Below, piece after piece: positions 55,647 through 63,095 of a stretch of DNA of 64,000 bases. Position 1 is the stretch's first letter, and the number at the start of each line of letters is the position of its first letter. The notes beneath the pieces are model-generated. The model was not told the DNA's origin and searched no databases. It worked only from the letters and a program-made list of their open reading frames with translations. Origin of the DNA: Microthrixaceae bacterium (lineage in GTDB: Bacteria > Actinomycetota > Acidimicrobiia > Acidimicrobiales > Poriferisodalaceae); contig WTFX01000009.1 of the NCBI GenBank assembly GCA_011523825.1, positions 352,420-416,419 on the forward strand. Direction: 5' to 3'. The position numbers were made by a program, and so were the translations under genes.

Positions 55647-56363
55647 TTACGCCTCCTCGTCGCCGACGTAGGCGGCAAGCACTCGCTCGTCGTGCAGTAC
55701 TTCAGCGGTCGGCCCCGCGGCCACCAGCCGGCCGAAATCCAGCACTGCGGTCCAGTCGCAGCACGCCTGCACCAGCGACATGTCGTGATCCACGAGGATC
55801 ACCGTGGCACCTGTGCGTTCGGGCACGCTTCGAATGATCTGTGCCAGATGATCGGTTTCTTCCTCGGGCAGCCCGGCTGCAGGCTCATCGAGCAGCACCA
55901 CCCGTGGAGTGCCGACGATGGCCCGCGCGACCTCGATGAACCGGCGATCACGCTGGGACAGCGTGCGAACCACCTTGTCGCGAACCTCGCTCAACCCGAC
56001 GAACGCCAGCACGTCATCGACAGAGTCCTGCCGCTCGGAACGCGAGCCTTCGGCAGCGTGTTCGTGAACTGTCCTCACATTCTCGTACACCGTCAGGCTC
56101 TCGATGGTCTGCACCGTCTGGAACGTTCGGCGTACCCCCCAGCGAGCCCGCCGGTAATCCGTCATGTCCAGGAGGTCGACATCGTCGATGACGATGCGGC
56201 CGGCTACTGGGGTCACGAAGCCCGACATCACGTTGAACAACGTGGTCTTGCCGGCACCGTTGGGGCCGATCAGACCGCAGTTGCCGCCCGGGAACGTGAG
56301 CGTCACCTCGTCGAGCGAGCGGACACCGCCGAATTGCACGCTCAGGTCGGTGATCTCGATCAT
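55647..56363 (-). CDS. livG: ABC transporter ATP-binding protein, branched-chain type (LivG)
   Basis: A 238-residue LivG-type ATPase. Walker A GPNGAGKTT and Walker B VVLLDEPAAGLP are intact and the LivG insert (RRTFQTVQTIESLTVYEN) is present. The ABC signature, however, reads LSQRDRRFIEVARA instead of LSGGQ, which suggests one of the two composite ATP sites is weakened, an asymmetry seen in some ABC pairs. ATG 56363 overlaps the livM stop (ATGA); livF starts 2 nt past its stop. Confidence 0.92.
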   Translation of the reverse strand: MIEITDLSVQFGGVRSLDEVTLTFPGGNCGLIGPNGAGKTTLFNVMSGFVTPVAGRIVIDDVDLLDMTDYRRARWGVRRTFQTVQTIESLTVYENVRTVHEHAAEGSRSERQDSVDDVLAFVGLSEVRDKVVRTLSQRDRRFIEVARAIVGTPRVVLLDEPAAGLPEEETDHLAQIIRSVPERTGATVILVDHDMSLVQACCDWTAVLDFGRLVAAGPTAEVLHDERVLAAYVGDEEA

Positions 56364-57340
56364 TCGAGCAGGCCCTTCTTCTCCATGGCCTTGGTGGTCT
56401 GGATGAGGTTGATCATCAAGCCGATGCCGAAGATGGTCAGCGCGAAGTCATTCCAGAACTGGTGGCCGATGACGTTCTGGGTCAAGAAGGGCAGCATGAT
56501 CGTCGCGAAGAAGGCCGCCAGCAGTGCACCCCACAGCGAGCCGATGCCGCCCATCAGCACGACTGCGATCAGGAACAGCGCTGCCTGCCGGTTGAACTGG
56601 TCGACGCCGATCGACCATTGCACATGGGCGCCGTAGAGCCCGCCTGCCACGCCGGCCATGAATGCGGCAAGTCCGAAGGCCATCAGTTTGTAGCGCGTGA
56701 CGCTGATGCCCGAGGCCAGCGCCGACGGCTCACTTTGGTGCACCGATGCCCAGGCACGCCCGGGCTTGGCCGCGAGGAACGCCACCGCCAGCATGAAGAT
56801 GATGAACGCCACGATCACGACAAACCGGAAGTACGCGATGTCCCCTTCGGCGAAGGTGGGCCGCGGCACCGGGGCCCGATCGCTCATCGTCAGGGCGAGC
56901 CCGTTGAAGCCAGGACCGCCATTCGCGAATTTCAGCCGGAACAGGATCACCTCGACACCAACGGCGAGCATGAGCGTGACGAGCGCCAGGTAGAGCCCGC
57001 TGACCCGCAGCGCCGGCAGGCCGATGAGCACGCCGATGACGGCGGCTACGCCGCCGCCGATGACCAGCAGCAGCGGGTAGGGGATGTCGGTGGCGAAAGC
57101 CAGCCGGATCGTCACCCAGGCACCGATGCCGTAGGGCGCAACCTGGCCAAGCGAGACGAGACCGACCCTGCCGTACAGCATCCCGACGCTGGCGGCGACC
57201 ATCGAGTAGAGCGCCATCTGGGTGAAGTTGAAGATCCACGTGGCGTCGAAGATCGACGGCATGGCGAAGAGCGCAAAGACCATCAGCCCGCCGACCATCG
57301 TCGGCTGGAACGCCCGGTGGCCCAACACGCCGCGCACCAT
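56360..57340 (-). CDS. livM: ABC transporter permease, branched-chain type (LivM)
   Basis: A 326-residue permease with about eight membrane helices and the EAA-type cytoplasmic loop LIRLAF..GRVGLVSLGQVAPYGIGAW (characteristic LivM string GLVSLGQVA near 55). Later helices include FGLAAFMAGVAGGLYGAHVQ. It starts at ATG 57340, which shares one base with the livH stop (TGATG), and overlaps livG by 4 nt. It forms the pore with LivH. Confidence 0.92.
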   Translation of the reverse strand: MVRGVLGHRAFQPTMVGGLMVFALFAMPSIFDATWIFNFTQMALYSMVAASVGMLYGRVGLVSLGQVAPYGIGAWVTIRLAFATDIPYPLLLVIGGGVAAVIGVLIGLPALRVSGLYLALVTLMLAVGVEVILFRLKFANGGPGFNGLALTMSDRAPVPRPTFAEGDIAYFRFVVIVAFIIFMLAVAFLAAKPGRAWASVHQSEPSALASGISVTRYKLMAFGLAAFMAGVAGGLYGAHVQWSIGVDQFNRQAALFLIAVVLMGGIGSLWGALLAAFFATIMLPFLTQNVIGHQFWNDFALTIFGIGLMINLIQTTKAMEKKGLLE

Positions 57341-58266
57341 CAGGTCATCTCCCGGCCGGCAAGCACGACAGTTCGCCGGCGCGAGATCCACAGGATCGCG
57401 ACGACTGCGACCACGACGGGAGTCAACCTACGGAGCTCGGAGAGGAACTTCAGATTGCCGCTGAACGGCGTCAGCAGCGACTCCACCACCCCGATGAGCA
57501 GGCTGGCGCCGAAGGTGACCCACAGCGAGCGCAGCTGGCCGACGATGGCACCGGCCAATGCCGGGATGACGAACCACGTCATCGTGGCCTGATCCATGCT
57601 CTTGAACAGCGACGGCAGCAGCAGGAACACGCAGCCGCACAGCAGGCCGGCGCCGAACCAGGCGATGGTCTCGACGCGTTGAACCGGGACGCCGAGCAGA
57701 CCTGACGTCTCCCGGTTGTTCGCGATCGCCCGCATCGCGGTGCCGGTGTTCGTGTGTTTGAGGTATTGCCCGACGCCGATGACAACGGCCAGTGCGAACA
57801 CCAGCGCCAGGATCTGGTTGGTGGACACGACGGTTCCGCCGACGGTGAAGGTCTCCTTGGGAAAGTGCAGCGAGCGGGGCTTCGAGGTGTCCCAGCGCTG
57901 CTTCATGATGCCCATCAGAATGAGCGTCAGCGCCACGGTTCCCAGTGATTTCACGAGGGCATCGCGCTTGTCCAGTATCGGTGCGAAGACTCGCCCGTAG
58001 ATCAGGAACATGAGCGCGCAGATCGCCACCAGCGCCGGGTACAGCAGGATGCTGAAACCCGACACCTGGGGCTCGGGCACCATGATCGAGCCACCCATGA
58101 GCGACCAGACGATGTGGACGCCCATTGACCCGATGGCACCGAACGCCAAGTTGACCACGCCGGTGGTGCGGTACAGGACGACGATGCTCGTCCCGGTCAC
58201 CGCATACATCGCTCCGAATGCCAGGCCTTGAATCAGGAATGGCAGCAGAATCGAGCTGTCAGGCAT
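57340..58266 (-). CDS. livH: ABC transporter permease, branched-chain type (LivH)
   Basis: A 308-residue permease, typical LivH: FLIQGLAFGAMYAVTGTSIV at the start, GVVNLAFGAIGSMG (the LivH loop) near 36, then eight helices with AIANNRETSGLLGVPVQRVE near 183. It follows the substrate-binding protein gene by 45 nt. Together with LivM, LivG, LivF and LivK it completes one high-affinity uptake system. Confidence 0.93.
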   Translation of the reverse strand: MPDSSILLPFLIQGLAFGAMYAVTGTSIVVLYRTTGVVNLAFGAIGSMGVHIVWSLMGGSIMVPEPQVSGFSILLYPALVAICALMFLIYGRVFAPILDKRDALVKSLGTVALTLILMGIMKQRWDTSKPRSLHFPKETFTVGGTVVSTNQILALVFALAVVIGVGQYLKHTNTGTAMRAIANNRETSGLLGVPVQRVETIAWFGAGLLCGCVFLLLPSLFKSMDQATMTWFVIPALAGAIVGQLRSLWVTFGASLLIGVVESLLTPFSGNLKFLSELRRLTPVVVAVVAILWISRRRTVVLAGREMT

Positions 58267-58311
58267 CCGAAGCGAAGTATGCGGTGTGAATCGGGTGTTG
58301 CGCTACTCGGA

Positions 58312-59742
58312 TCAGCCGCCCGAGTCCAAGCCGCCCTTCCAGTTGTTCGGCTCATCCGAGGTCAGGCCGCCCGCAGCCTCAGCTTCGCGCACGGCGATCA
58401 GGATCGGCTCGATTGCGGCGATCTCGAAGCAGCCGGACTCGTCGATCATGCGGTCGACGCCGTCAGGCACCACGTTGTAGTCCCAGTTGTTCGGAACATT
58501 CCCTTGCGGCAAACCGCCGAAGTACCACGGCTTGCACAGGTGGTCCGACTGGAAGTTCTTGACCGCGCCGATTGCCGCATTCACGGCAACCGGGTCGTCA
58601 AGATCGGCCGGGTCCATGCTGAGCAACGCGTGCACGATGATCCGTCCGGCCACGAATCCCATCTGCTGGAAGCTGCCGAGCGGTGATTCGGGCCAGTATT
58701 CGGCGGACACCTGCCGGTACAGCTCCACGTCCGGGCGGGGATCGTCCAGCAGGCTGAACTCGGCGTTGACGTTGACCTTGCCTTCCCAGGCCGCTCCAAG
58801 CGCCACGACCACCGAGCTGTCATTCAACGGCGTGGAAGCGCCCCAGATGACCCGGTCGATCAAGCCTTGCTCTTCGGCCGCCTTGAGGATCTTCAATCCC
58901 TCGGGCGGGGTGTAGTTGAGCAGCACGCCGCCACCGTCGCCGGCACGACTCACCAGGTCGAGCGCCACGGAAGTGGCGTCCTGGATCGGCAGCTCGTACT
59001 GCACGTCCTCCCACTCGAGGCCGGACTGCTGGATGAACAGCCCGGCGAGCGAGTTGGCGTACTCGGCGGCGGGTGAGACGCCGGTCGTGGTCACGACCTT
59101 GTTCACCGGGCCCTTCGCGATGACCGCCTGTGCGGCACCCAGCAGCGAGTAGGCCGGCCCCATGTTGGTTGCCGCGATGTTCGGCGAGCTGAAGCACTCG
59201 CCTGGCACGCCGGCCAGTACGACGTTGTAGCCCTTCTCCTCGTAGTACGCAGCGTTTACGGGGCAGTCCAGAATCGAGAAGCCACCGCCGATGGCGACGA
59301 GTTGATCAGTCTCGATCAGCTTGCGGGCTGCGGCCGCTGCATCCTCGGGCGTGGCGTTGTCGTTCTCCCAGACCATCTGGATCGGGCGACCGTGGATGCC
59401 GCCGTTGTCGTTGACGCAGTCGAAGTACGCCTGCATCATCAGCGGGCCGCTCGAGAAATCGATGCCCGGTACCGACGTTGTTACGTTGCCGATGACAATG
59501 GGCTCGCCGGTCGCTGGCTCGCCGGTGCCCATGCCGCAGAAGTCGCCGGCCTGATCCATGGCCATGTCGTCGGCCATGTCGTCGGCCATGTCGTCGTCGG
59601 CCGGTGCAGGTGCCTCCGTGGCGGCTGGCGCCTCGGTGGCGGCCGGTGCCGCCGTGTCAGCCGTGTCGGCGTCGTCGTCGCTCGCGCAGGCTGCGGCGAC
59701 GAGCACGAACACGAATGCGATTGCTGTCAATTTGCGAAGCAT
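58312..59742 (-). CDS. livK: ABC transporter substrate-binding lipoprotein (LivK-type)
   Basis: A 476-residue type I periplasmic-binding protein with a lipoprotein signal peptide: KLTAIAFVFVLVAAAC with the acylated Cys at residue 19. The mature protein begins with a disordered, highly acidic region of repeated AATEAP and DDMA units. The first are encoded by 18-nt repeats, the second by three copies of a 12-nt unit at 59560-59595. The binding domain starts near PIVIGNVTTSVPGID. Homologues bind branched-chain amino acids, amides or aromatic acids; the ligand cannot be read here. The start is ATG 59742 with AGGGAGGGGG as ribosome site. Confidence 0.9.
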   Translation of the reverse strand: MLRKLTAIAFVFVLVAAACASDDDADTADTAAPAATEAPAATEAPAPADDDMADDMADDMAMDQAGDFCGMGTGEPATGEPIVIGNVTTSVPGIDFSSGPLMMQAYFDCVNDNGGIHGRPIQMVWENDNATPEDAAAAARKLIETDQLVAIGGGFSILDCPVNAAYYEEKGYNVVLAGVPGECFSSPNIAATNMGPAYSLLGAAQAVIAKGPVNKVVTTTGVSPAAEYANSLAGLFIQQSGLEWEDVQYELPIQDATSVALDLVSRAGDGGGVLLNYTPPEGLKILKAAEEQGLIDRVIWGASTPLNDSSVVVALGAAWEGKVNVNAEFSLLDDPRPDVELYRQVSAEYWPESPLGSFQQMGFVAGRIIVHALLSMDPADLDDPVAVNAAIGAVKNFQSDHLCKPWYFGGLPQGNVPNNWDYNVVPDGVDRMIDESGCFEIAAIEPILIAVREAEAAGGLTSDEPNNWKGGLDSGG

Positions 59743-59763
59743 GTGCTTCCCCCTCCCTATGGT

Positions 59764-59782
59764 GCCCGGGCTTTCGCCGGGC
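59764..59782 (-). promoter_or_regulatory. hairpin in the livK 5' leader
   Basis: A perfect 6-bp stem GCCCGG/CCGGGC with a 7-nt loop (CGAAAGC in the transcript) lies just upstream of the livK ribosome site; it may affect translation or be chance in GC-rich DNA. Confidence 0.35.
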
Positions 59783-59868
59783 GGGGACCAGCACATGCCG
59801 AGCTCTTGTCCCCAGCGATCGCGATCTACGACCGTTCCCGACGGCGAGCATAATCCGAACACAAGAAC

Positions 59869-59905
59869 TGAGTGCACTCAAACTGAGCGCGCTCAGGCTG
59901 AGTGC
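59869..59905. promoter_or_regulatory. operator array between livK and the rraA-like gene
   Basis: Two perfect 12-bp palindromes, TGAGTGCACTCA (59869-59880) and TGAGCGCGCTCA (59884-59895), then a half-site TGAGTGC (59899-59905). All begin at exact 15-bp steps with the same CTGAG.GC core. A TACATT at 59910-59915 follows as a likely -10 for the plus-strand gene. This is a strong sign of a dimeric regulator binding cooperatively between the divergent genes. Confidence 0.7.
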
Positions 59906-59984
59906 TGACTACATTGCGACAAGCGCAGAGCACGTGTTGGCGTCCATCAGAGTCAGCCGGACCGCGCCGAACGAAGGGGACCCG

Positions 59985-60710
59985 ATGGCTGATGCAGAAC
60001 ACCGTCCGGTAGAGCTCACCGACGACATGCGAATGAAGTTCAACGCCGTGTCGACCGCCACGCTGGCCGGCCAGATGCAGCGACGAGGGATGCAGAACAG
60101 CTTCCTCAACGGCCTGCGGCCGCTGAATGAGGGCCAGCGGATGCTCGGCTACGCCCACACGCTGCGCTTCGTGCCCAAGCGCGAGGACTTCGAGCGCCGC
60201 TTGGAGGGCCAGAACGCTCAGCGTCGGGCCGTCGAGTCGATCGAACCCGAGGAGGTGCTGATCGTGGAGGCCCGCGGCGAACCGCACGCCGGCACGATCG
60301 GTGACATCTTCACCATGCGGATCAAATCGCTCGGCGCGTCGGGCTTCATCACCGACGGCGCCTTGCGCGACACGCCTGCGGTGGCCGATGTCGGGCTGCC
60401 CGTGTACCACCAGTCATCGCATGCCGCGACGCTCGGCCGGCTGCACACGCCGCTCGATCACCAGGTGCCGATCGCTTGTGCAGGCGTGACGGTGTTCCCC
60501 GGGGACATCATCGTGGGTGACGGAGAAGGCGCCGTCGTGATCCCGGCGCTGCTCGCCGAAGAGGTGGCCAACGACTCCTACACCCAGGAGATCGAAGAGG
60601 AATGGGCCATCGAGCGGGTCGCCGCGGGCGAAAGCTCGATCGGCACGTTCCCGATCGCCAAGGACCGCCGCGCCGAGTTCGAGGAGTGGCTGGCGAACCG
60701 CCAGAGCTGA
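59985..60710 (+). CDS. RraA-family protein (aldolase/decarboxylase-like)
   Basis: A 241-residue RraA-fold protein, paralogous to ligK but from a different branch. The metal/substrate motif is FITDGALRDT with Arg and Asp, and MRIKSLGASGFITDG precedes it. Family members are oxaloacetate decarboxylases or 4-hydroxy-4-methyl-2-oxoglutarate aldolases, or RNase E inhibitors in enterobacteria. Because no lig gene is adjacent here, a separate keto-acid substrate is likely. ATG 59985 has AAGGGGA upstream. It diverges from livK and is followed by a convergent GlcG gene. Confidence 0.85.
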   Translation: MADAEHRPVELTDDMRMKFNAVSTATLAGQMQRRGMQNSFLNGLRPLNEGQRMLGYAHTLRFVPKREDFERRLEGQNAQRRAVESIEPEEVLIVEARGEPHAGTIGDIFTMRIKSLGASGFITDGALRDTPAVADVGLPVYHQSSHAATLGRLHTPLDHQVPIACAGVTVFPGDIIVGDGEGAVVIPALLAEEVANDSYTQEIEEEWAIERVAAGESSIGTFPIAKDRRAEFEEWLANRQS

Positions 60711-60731
60711 CCCGACGACTTGACTCAGGCA

Positions 60732-60748
60732 GCCCGGGATGACCGGGC
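60732..60748. terminator. hairpin between convergent rraA-like and glcG-like genes
   Basis: A perfect 6-bp stem GCCCGG/CCGGGC with a 5-nt loop in the 54-nt gap; no U-tract. Confidence 0.45.
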
Positions 60749-60764
60749 AGCTTCACGCGACCAA

Positions 60765-61199
60765 CTAGCCAGCGACGGCGTTGGCCCCCGCTTGGGCCAC
60801 CTCGGTGTCCTGGTTCGCAGATCCGCCTGACACGCCGATAGCGCCCACCAATTCGCCGTCGACGAAGATCCCCACGCCGCCGCCGAACACGATCAGGCGT
60901 GGGGTGTGGGTGATGCCGTGCACCAGCGACGGCTCGTCTTTGATCAGGTTCCACCAGTTACCGCTGGGCATGCCGCCGAAGCCGGCCACCGTGAATGCCT
61001 TGTTCAGGGCGATGCCAGCCGACAGCCGCGGCGCTCCGTCCATGCGAGCGGTCGCGACTGGCTCTCCCGAGGTGTCGGTGATGGCGATGCAGAACCGCAG
61101 ACCCATGCCCTCGGCTTTGGCGAGCGCCGCGTCAAGTGCCTTTCGGGCACCAGCGAGCGTCAGCGAGCGTCCTGGAGCGGTATCGGTGTCGTCAGCCAT
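60765..61199 (-). CDS. GlcG/HbpS-family protein
   Basis: A 144-residue protein of the GlcG/HbpS family. SLTLAGARKALDAALAKAEG at the start, ALNKAFTVAGFGGMPSG in the middle, and VFGGGVGIFVDGELVGAIGVSGG at the end. Some members bind heme or sense redox in the envelope; others sit in glycolate, propanediol or aromatic degradation clusters. No signal peptide is seen, so this copy is cytoplasmic. It is divergent from the LLM gene at 61333. Confidence 0.87.
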   Translation of the reverse strand: MADDTDTAPGRSLTLAGARKALDAALAKAEGMGLRFCIAITDTSGEPVATARMDGAPRLSAGIALNKAFTVAGFGGMPSGNWWNLIKDEPSLVHGITHTPRLIVFGGGVGIFVDGELVGAIGVSGGSANQDTEVAQAGANAVAG

Positions 61200-61332
61200 G
61201 GTGATCTCCGGCTTCGAATAGGCAATCGCGCCGAGGCTACGCTCCGGCTCGCGGATGCGCCGCAGGGCCTCGCACTGCCCGGTTCAACCGGTGACGGCAC
61301 CAAGCGGTGTGTGCCCGCGGGGGGAGGCAGAC

Positions 61333-62283
61333 ATGGATGTCGGCATCATCATCGGGGAAGCCACACCGCTGGGCTGGGAGCGCTGGCGGCACATCTGCAG
61401 ATTGATCGAGCAGCTGGAGTTCAACTCGCTGTTCCGGTCTGACCACTATTTCAATGGCAAACAGAAGGATGCCATCGACGTCTACCTGTCGTTCGTGATG
61501 GCAGCCGAGGAGACCGAGCGCATTCGCTTCGGCCCGCTGGTCACGCCGGTGACCTTCCGGGAGCCGGTCAACGTGGGCCGCATGGCTCAGCAGCTCGACG
61601 CGCTGGCGCCAGGCCGCTTCATCATGGGCCTCGGTGCTGGGTGGTACCCCGATGAGCACGAGATCTACGGCATTCACTTCCCAGCTGGCCCCGAACGCTA
61701 CGACCGCCTCGAAGAGGCGATCGCGCTCATGAAGGAGCTCTGGTACTCAGACGCGGGCACGTTCGAGGGCGAGTACTACCGCATCAGCGGGACGAATTCG
61801 AAGCCGCACCCGCCTGCGGGCCGGCCGCCGATCCTCATCGGGGGCAGCGGGCCGCGCCGGACGCTGCGCATCGTGGCCGAGCACGCCTATGAGTGGAACA
61901 CCACCCCGCTCGATATCGAAGGCTTCCGGGCTGCGAACGAAGCACTGGCCCGCCATTGCGAGGATGTAGGCCGAGACCCGGCCGACATTCGCAAATCGAT
62001 GCTGATCTTCGCCACGATCGGGCCCGACGAGCACCACGAGGGCATCGTGCTCCAGCGCTTCTTGGACATGATGGCCCCCGAGGGCTCAGGCATCAGTCTC
62101 GAGGACGCCATCGCCGCGGGGCACGGTCCATGGCAGGGCTCGGTCTCCCAGCTCGTGGACCATTGCGGGCAACTGCGTGATCTCGGCCTCGACGAGGTGG
62201 TATTCGAGCACTTCTGCCACGAGGACGACACCGTCCCCGAGTGGATGGCCGCCGAGGTCAAGCCCCTGATCGAAGCACTCTGA
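61333..62283 (+). CDS. LLM-class flavin/F420-dependent oxidoreductase
   Basis: A 316-residue luciferase-like barrel protein. It has the family pattern SLFRSDHYFNG near 36, GPLVTPVTFREPVNVGRMAQQL (quoted in part), and GGRF-type APGRFIMGLGAGWYPDEHE near 97. The shorter length and GWYPDEH motif match the F420-dependent subgroup TIGR03560-like. The substrate is unknown. ATG 61333 has GGGGAGG upstream. A VOC-fold gene follows after 136 nt. Confidence 0.87.
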   Translation: MDVGIIIGEATPLGWERWRHICRLIEQLEFNSLFRSDHYFNGKQKDAIDVYLSFVMAAEETERIRFGPLVTPVTFREPVNVGRMAQQLDALAPGRFIMGLGAGWYPDEHEIYGIHFPAGPERYDRLEEAIALMKELWYSDAGTFEGEYYRISGTNSKPHPPAGRPPILIGGSGPRRTLRIVAEHAYEWNTTPLDIEGFRAANEALARHCEDVGRDPADIRKSMLIFATIGPDEHHEGIVLQRFLDMMAPEGSGISLEDAIAAGHGPWQGSVSQLVDHCGQLRDLGLDEVVFEHFCHEDDTVPEWMAAEVKPLIEAL

Positions 62284-62301
62284 TCTGCAATGCGCCATAG
62301 C

Positions 62302-62347
62302 TGAGCGCAGTCAGAATTTTCGCGGCTACGGGAACTGTGACTATGCT
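62302..62347 (+). promoter_or_regulatory. promoter and operator upstream of the VOC gene
   Basis: TGAGCGCAGTCA (62302-62313) matches the TGAGCGCGCTCA palindrome at 59884 in 10 of 12 bases. TATGCT (62342-62347) is a likely -10. The site lies upstream of the -35 position, suitable for activation or repression by the same regulator. Confidence 0.45.
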
Positions 62348-62419
62348 CAGCGTCAGAGCAAGGAATCGGAACCAGGCATCGGTTGCGACGCTCGTAGGCA
62401 GGAATCACAGGGGAAGCCC

Positions 62420-62992
62420 ATGACCGACACCATTGCCAAGCGCACGACGGCTGTTACGCCACGGGGCGTCAATCACCTCGTGCTCAATGTCCGCAACATG
62501 GAGGAATCGCACCACTTCTGGAGCGACCTGCTGGGCTTCAAGCAGGTCGGTGCTCTGGACTCGGAGCGGTACAACGTTCCCCCCTACAAGATGCAGTTCT
62601 ACAGCGGTGTCATCGACGACGTGAACCACCACGATGTCGCCTTGGTCGAGATGCCCCAGCTCCCCGAACCGCCAGAGCAGTGGGACATGTTCTCAGGCGC
62701 CTGTGCGGTGAACCACATCGCCATCACCTACCCCGATCGCGAGTCCTGGCTGGAGCAGGTGCAGTTCCTCAAGGACAACGGCGTCAAGATGAATCTGCGG
62801 GTCGACCATGGCATGACCCACAGCGTGTACATCAACGACCCGAACGGCTACGGCGTTGAGGTGCTCTATGAACTGCCTGCCGAGATCTGGGATCACGACA
62901 TCAACGGGGCGCTCAACTACGCCAACATCCTGCCCGAAGAAGACCTGCTGGTCGACACCACCGACTACGAGACCAACTTCGACAGGAACTGA
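62420..62992 (+). CDS. VOC-family protein, extradiol-dioxygenase-like
   Basis: A 190-residue single-chain VOC protein. Potential metal ligands are His in GVNHLVLNVRN, His in NHIAITYPDRE or THSVYINDPNG, and Glu in YGVEVLYE, the pattern of type I extradiol dioxygenases such as catechol 2,3-dioxygenase, although it is shorter than full-length members. It could be a ring-cleaving enzyme, a lyase or a glyoxalase. ATG 62420 has GGGGAAG upstream. The next gene is a quinone oxidoreductase, which fits aromatic chemistry. Confidence 0.82.
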   Translation: MTDTIAKRTTAVTPRGVNHLVLNVRNMEESHHFWSDLLGFKQVGALDSERYNVPPYKMQFYSGVIDDVNHHDVALVEMPQLPEPPEQWDMFSGACAVNHIAITYPDRESWLEQVQFLKDNGVKMNLRVDHGMTHSVYINDPNGYGVEVLYELPAEIWDHDINGALNYANILPEEDLLVDTTDYETNFDRN

Positions 62993-63095
62993 GTTCGGCT
63001 GGTCCCGTCAGAACCGGACCTGCAACAACCGGAAGCCTCGTCCTTGACCGAGCTGCCGTGGCGATTTGGTCGCGGCGCGCCCCGAGGAGACTGCC

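Noticed and set aside
59817..59826. GATCGCGATC palindrome as a further operator
   Set aside because: It does not share the CTGAG core and no second copy was noticed; palindromes of this composition are common in GC-rich DNA.
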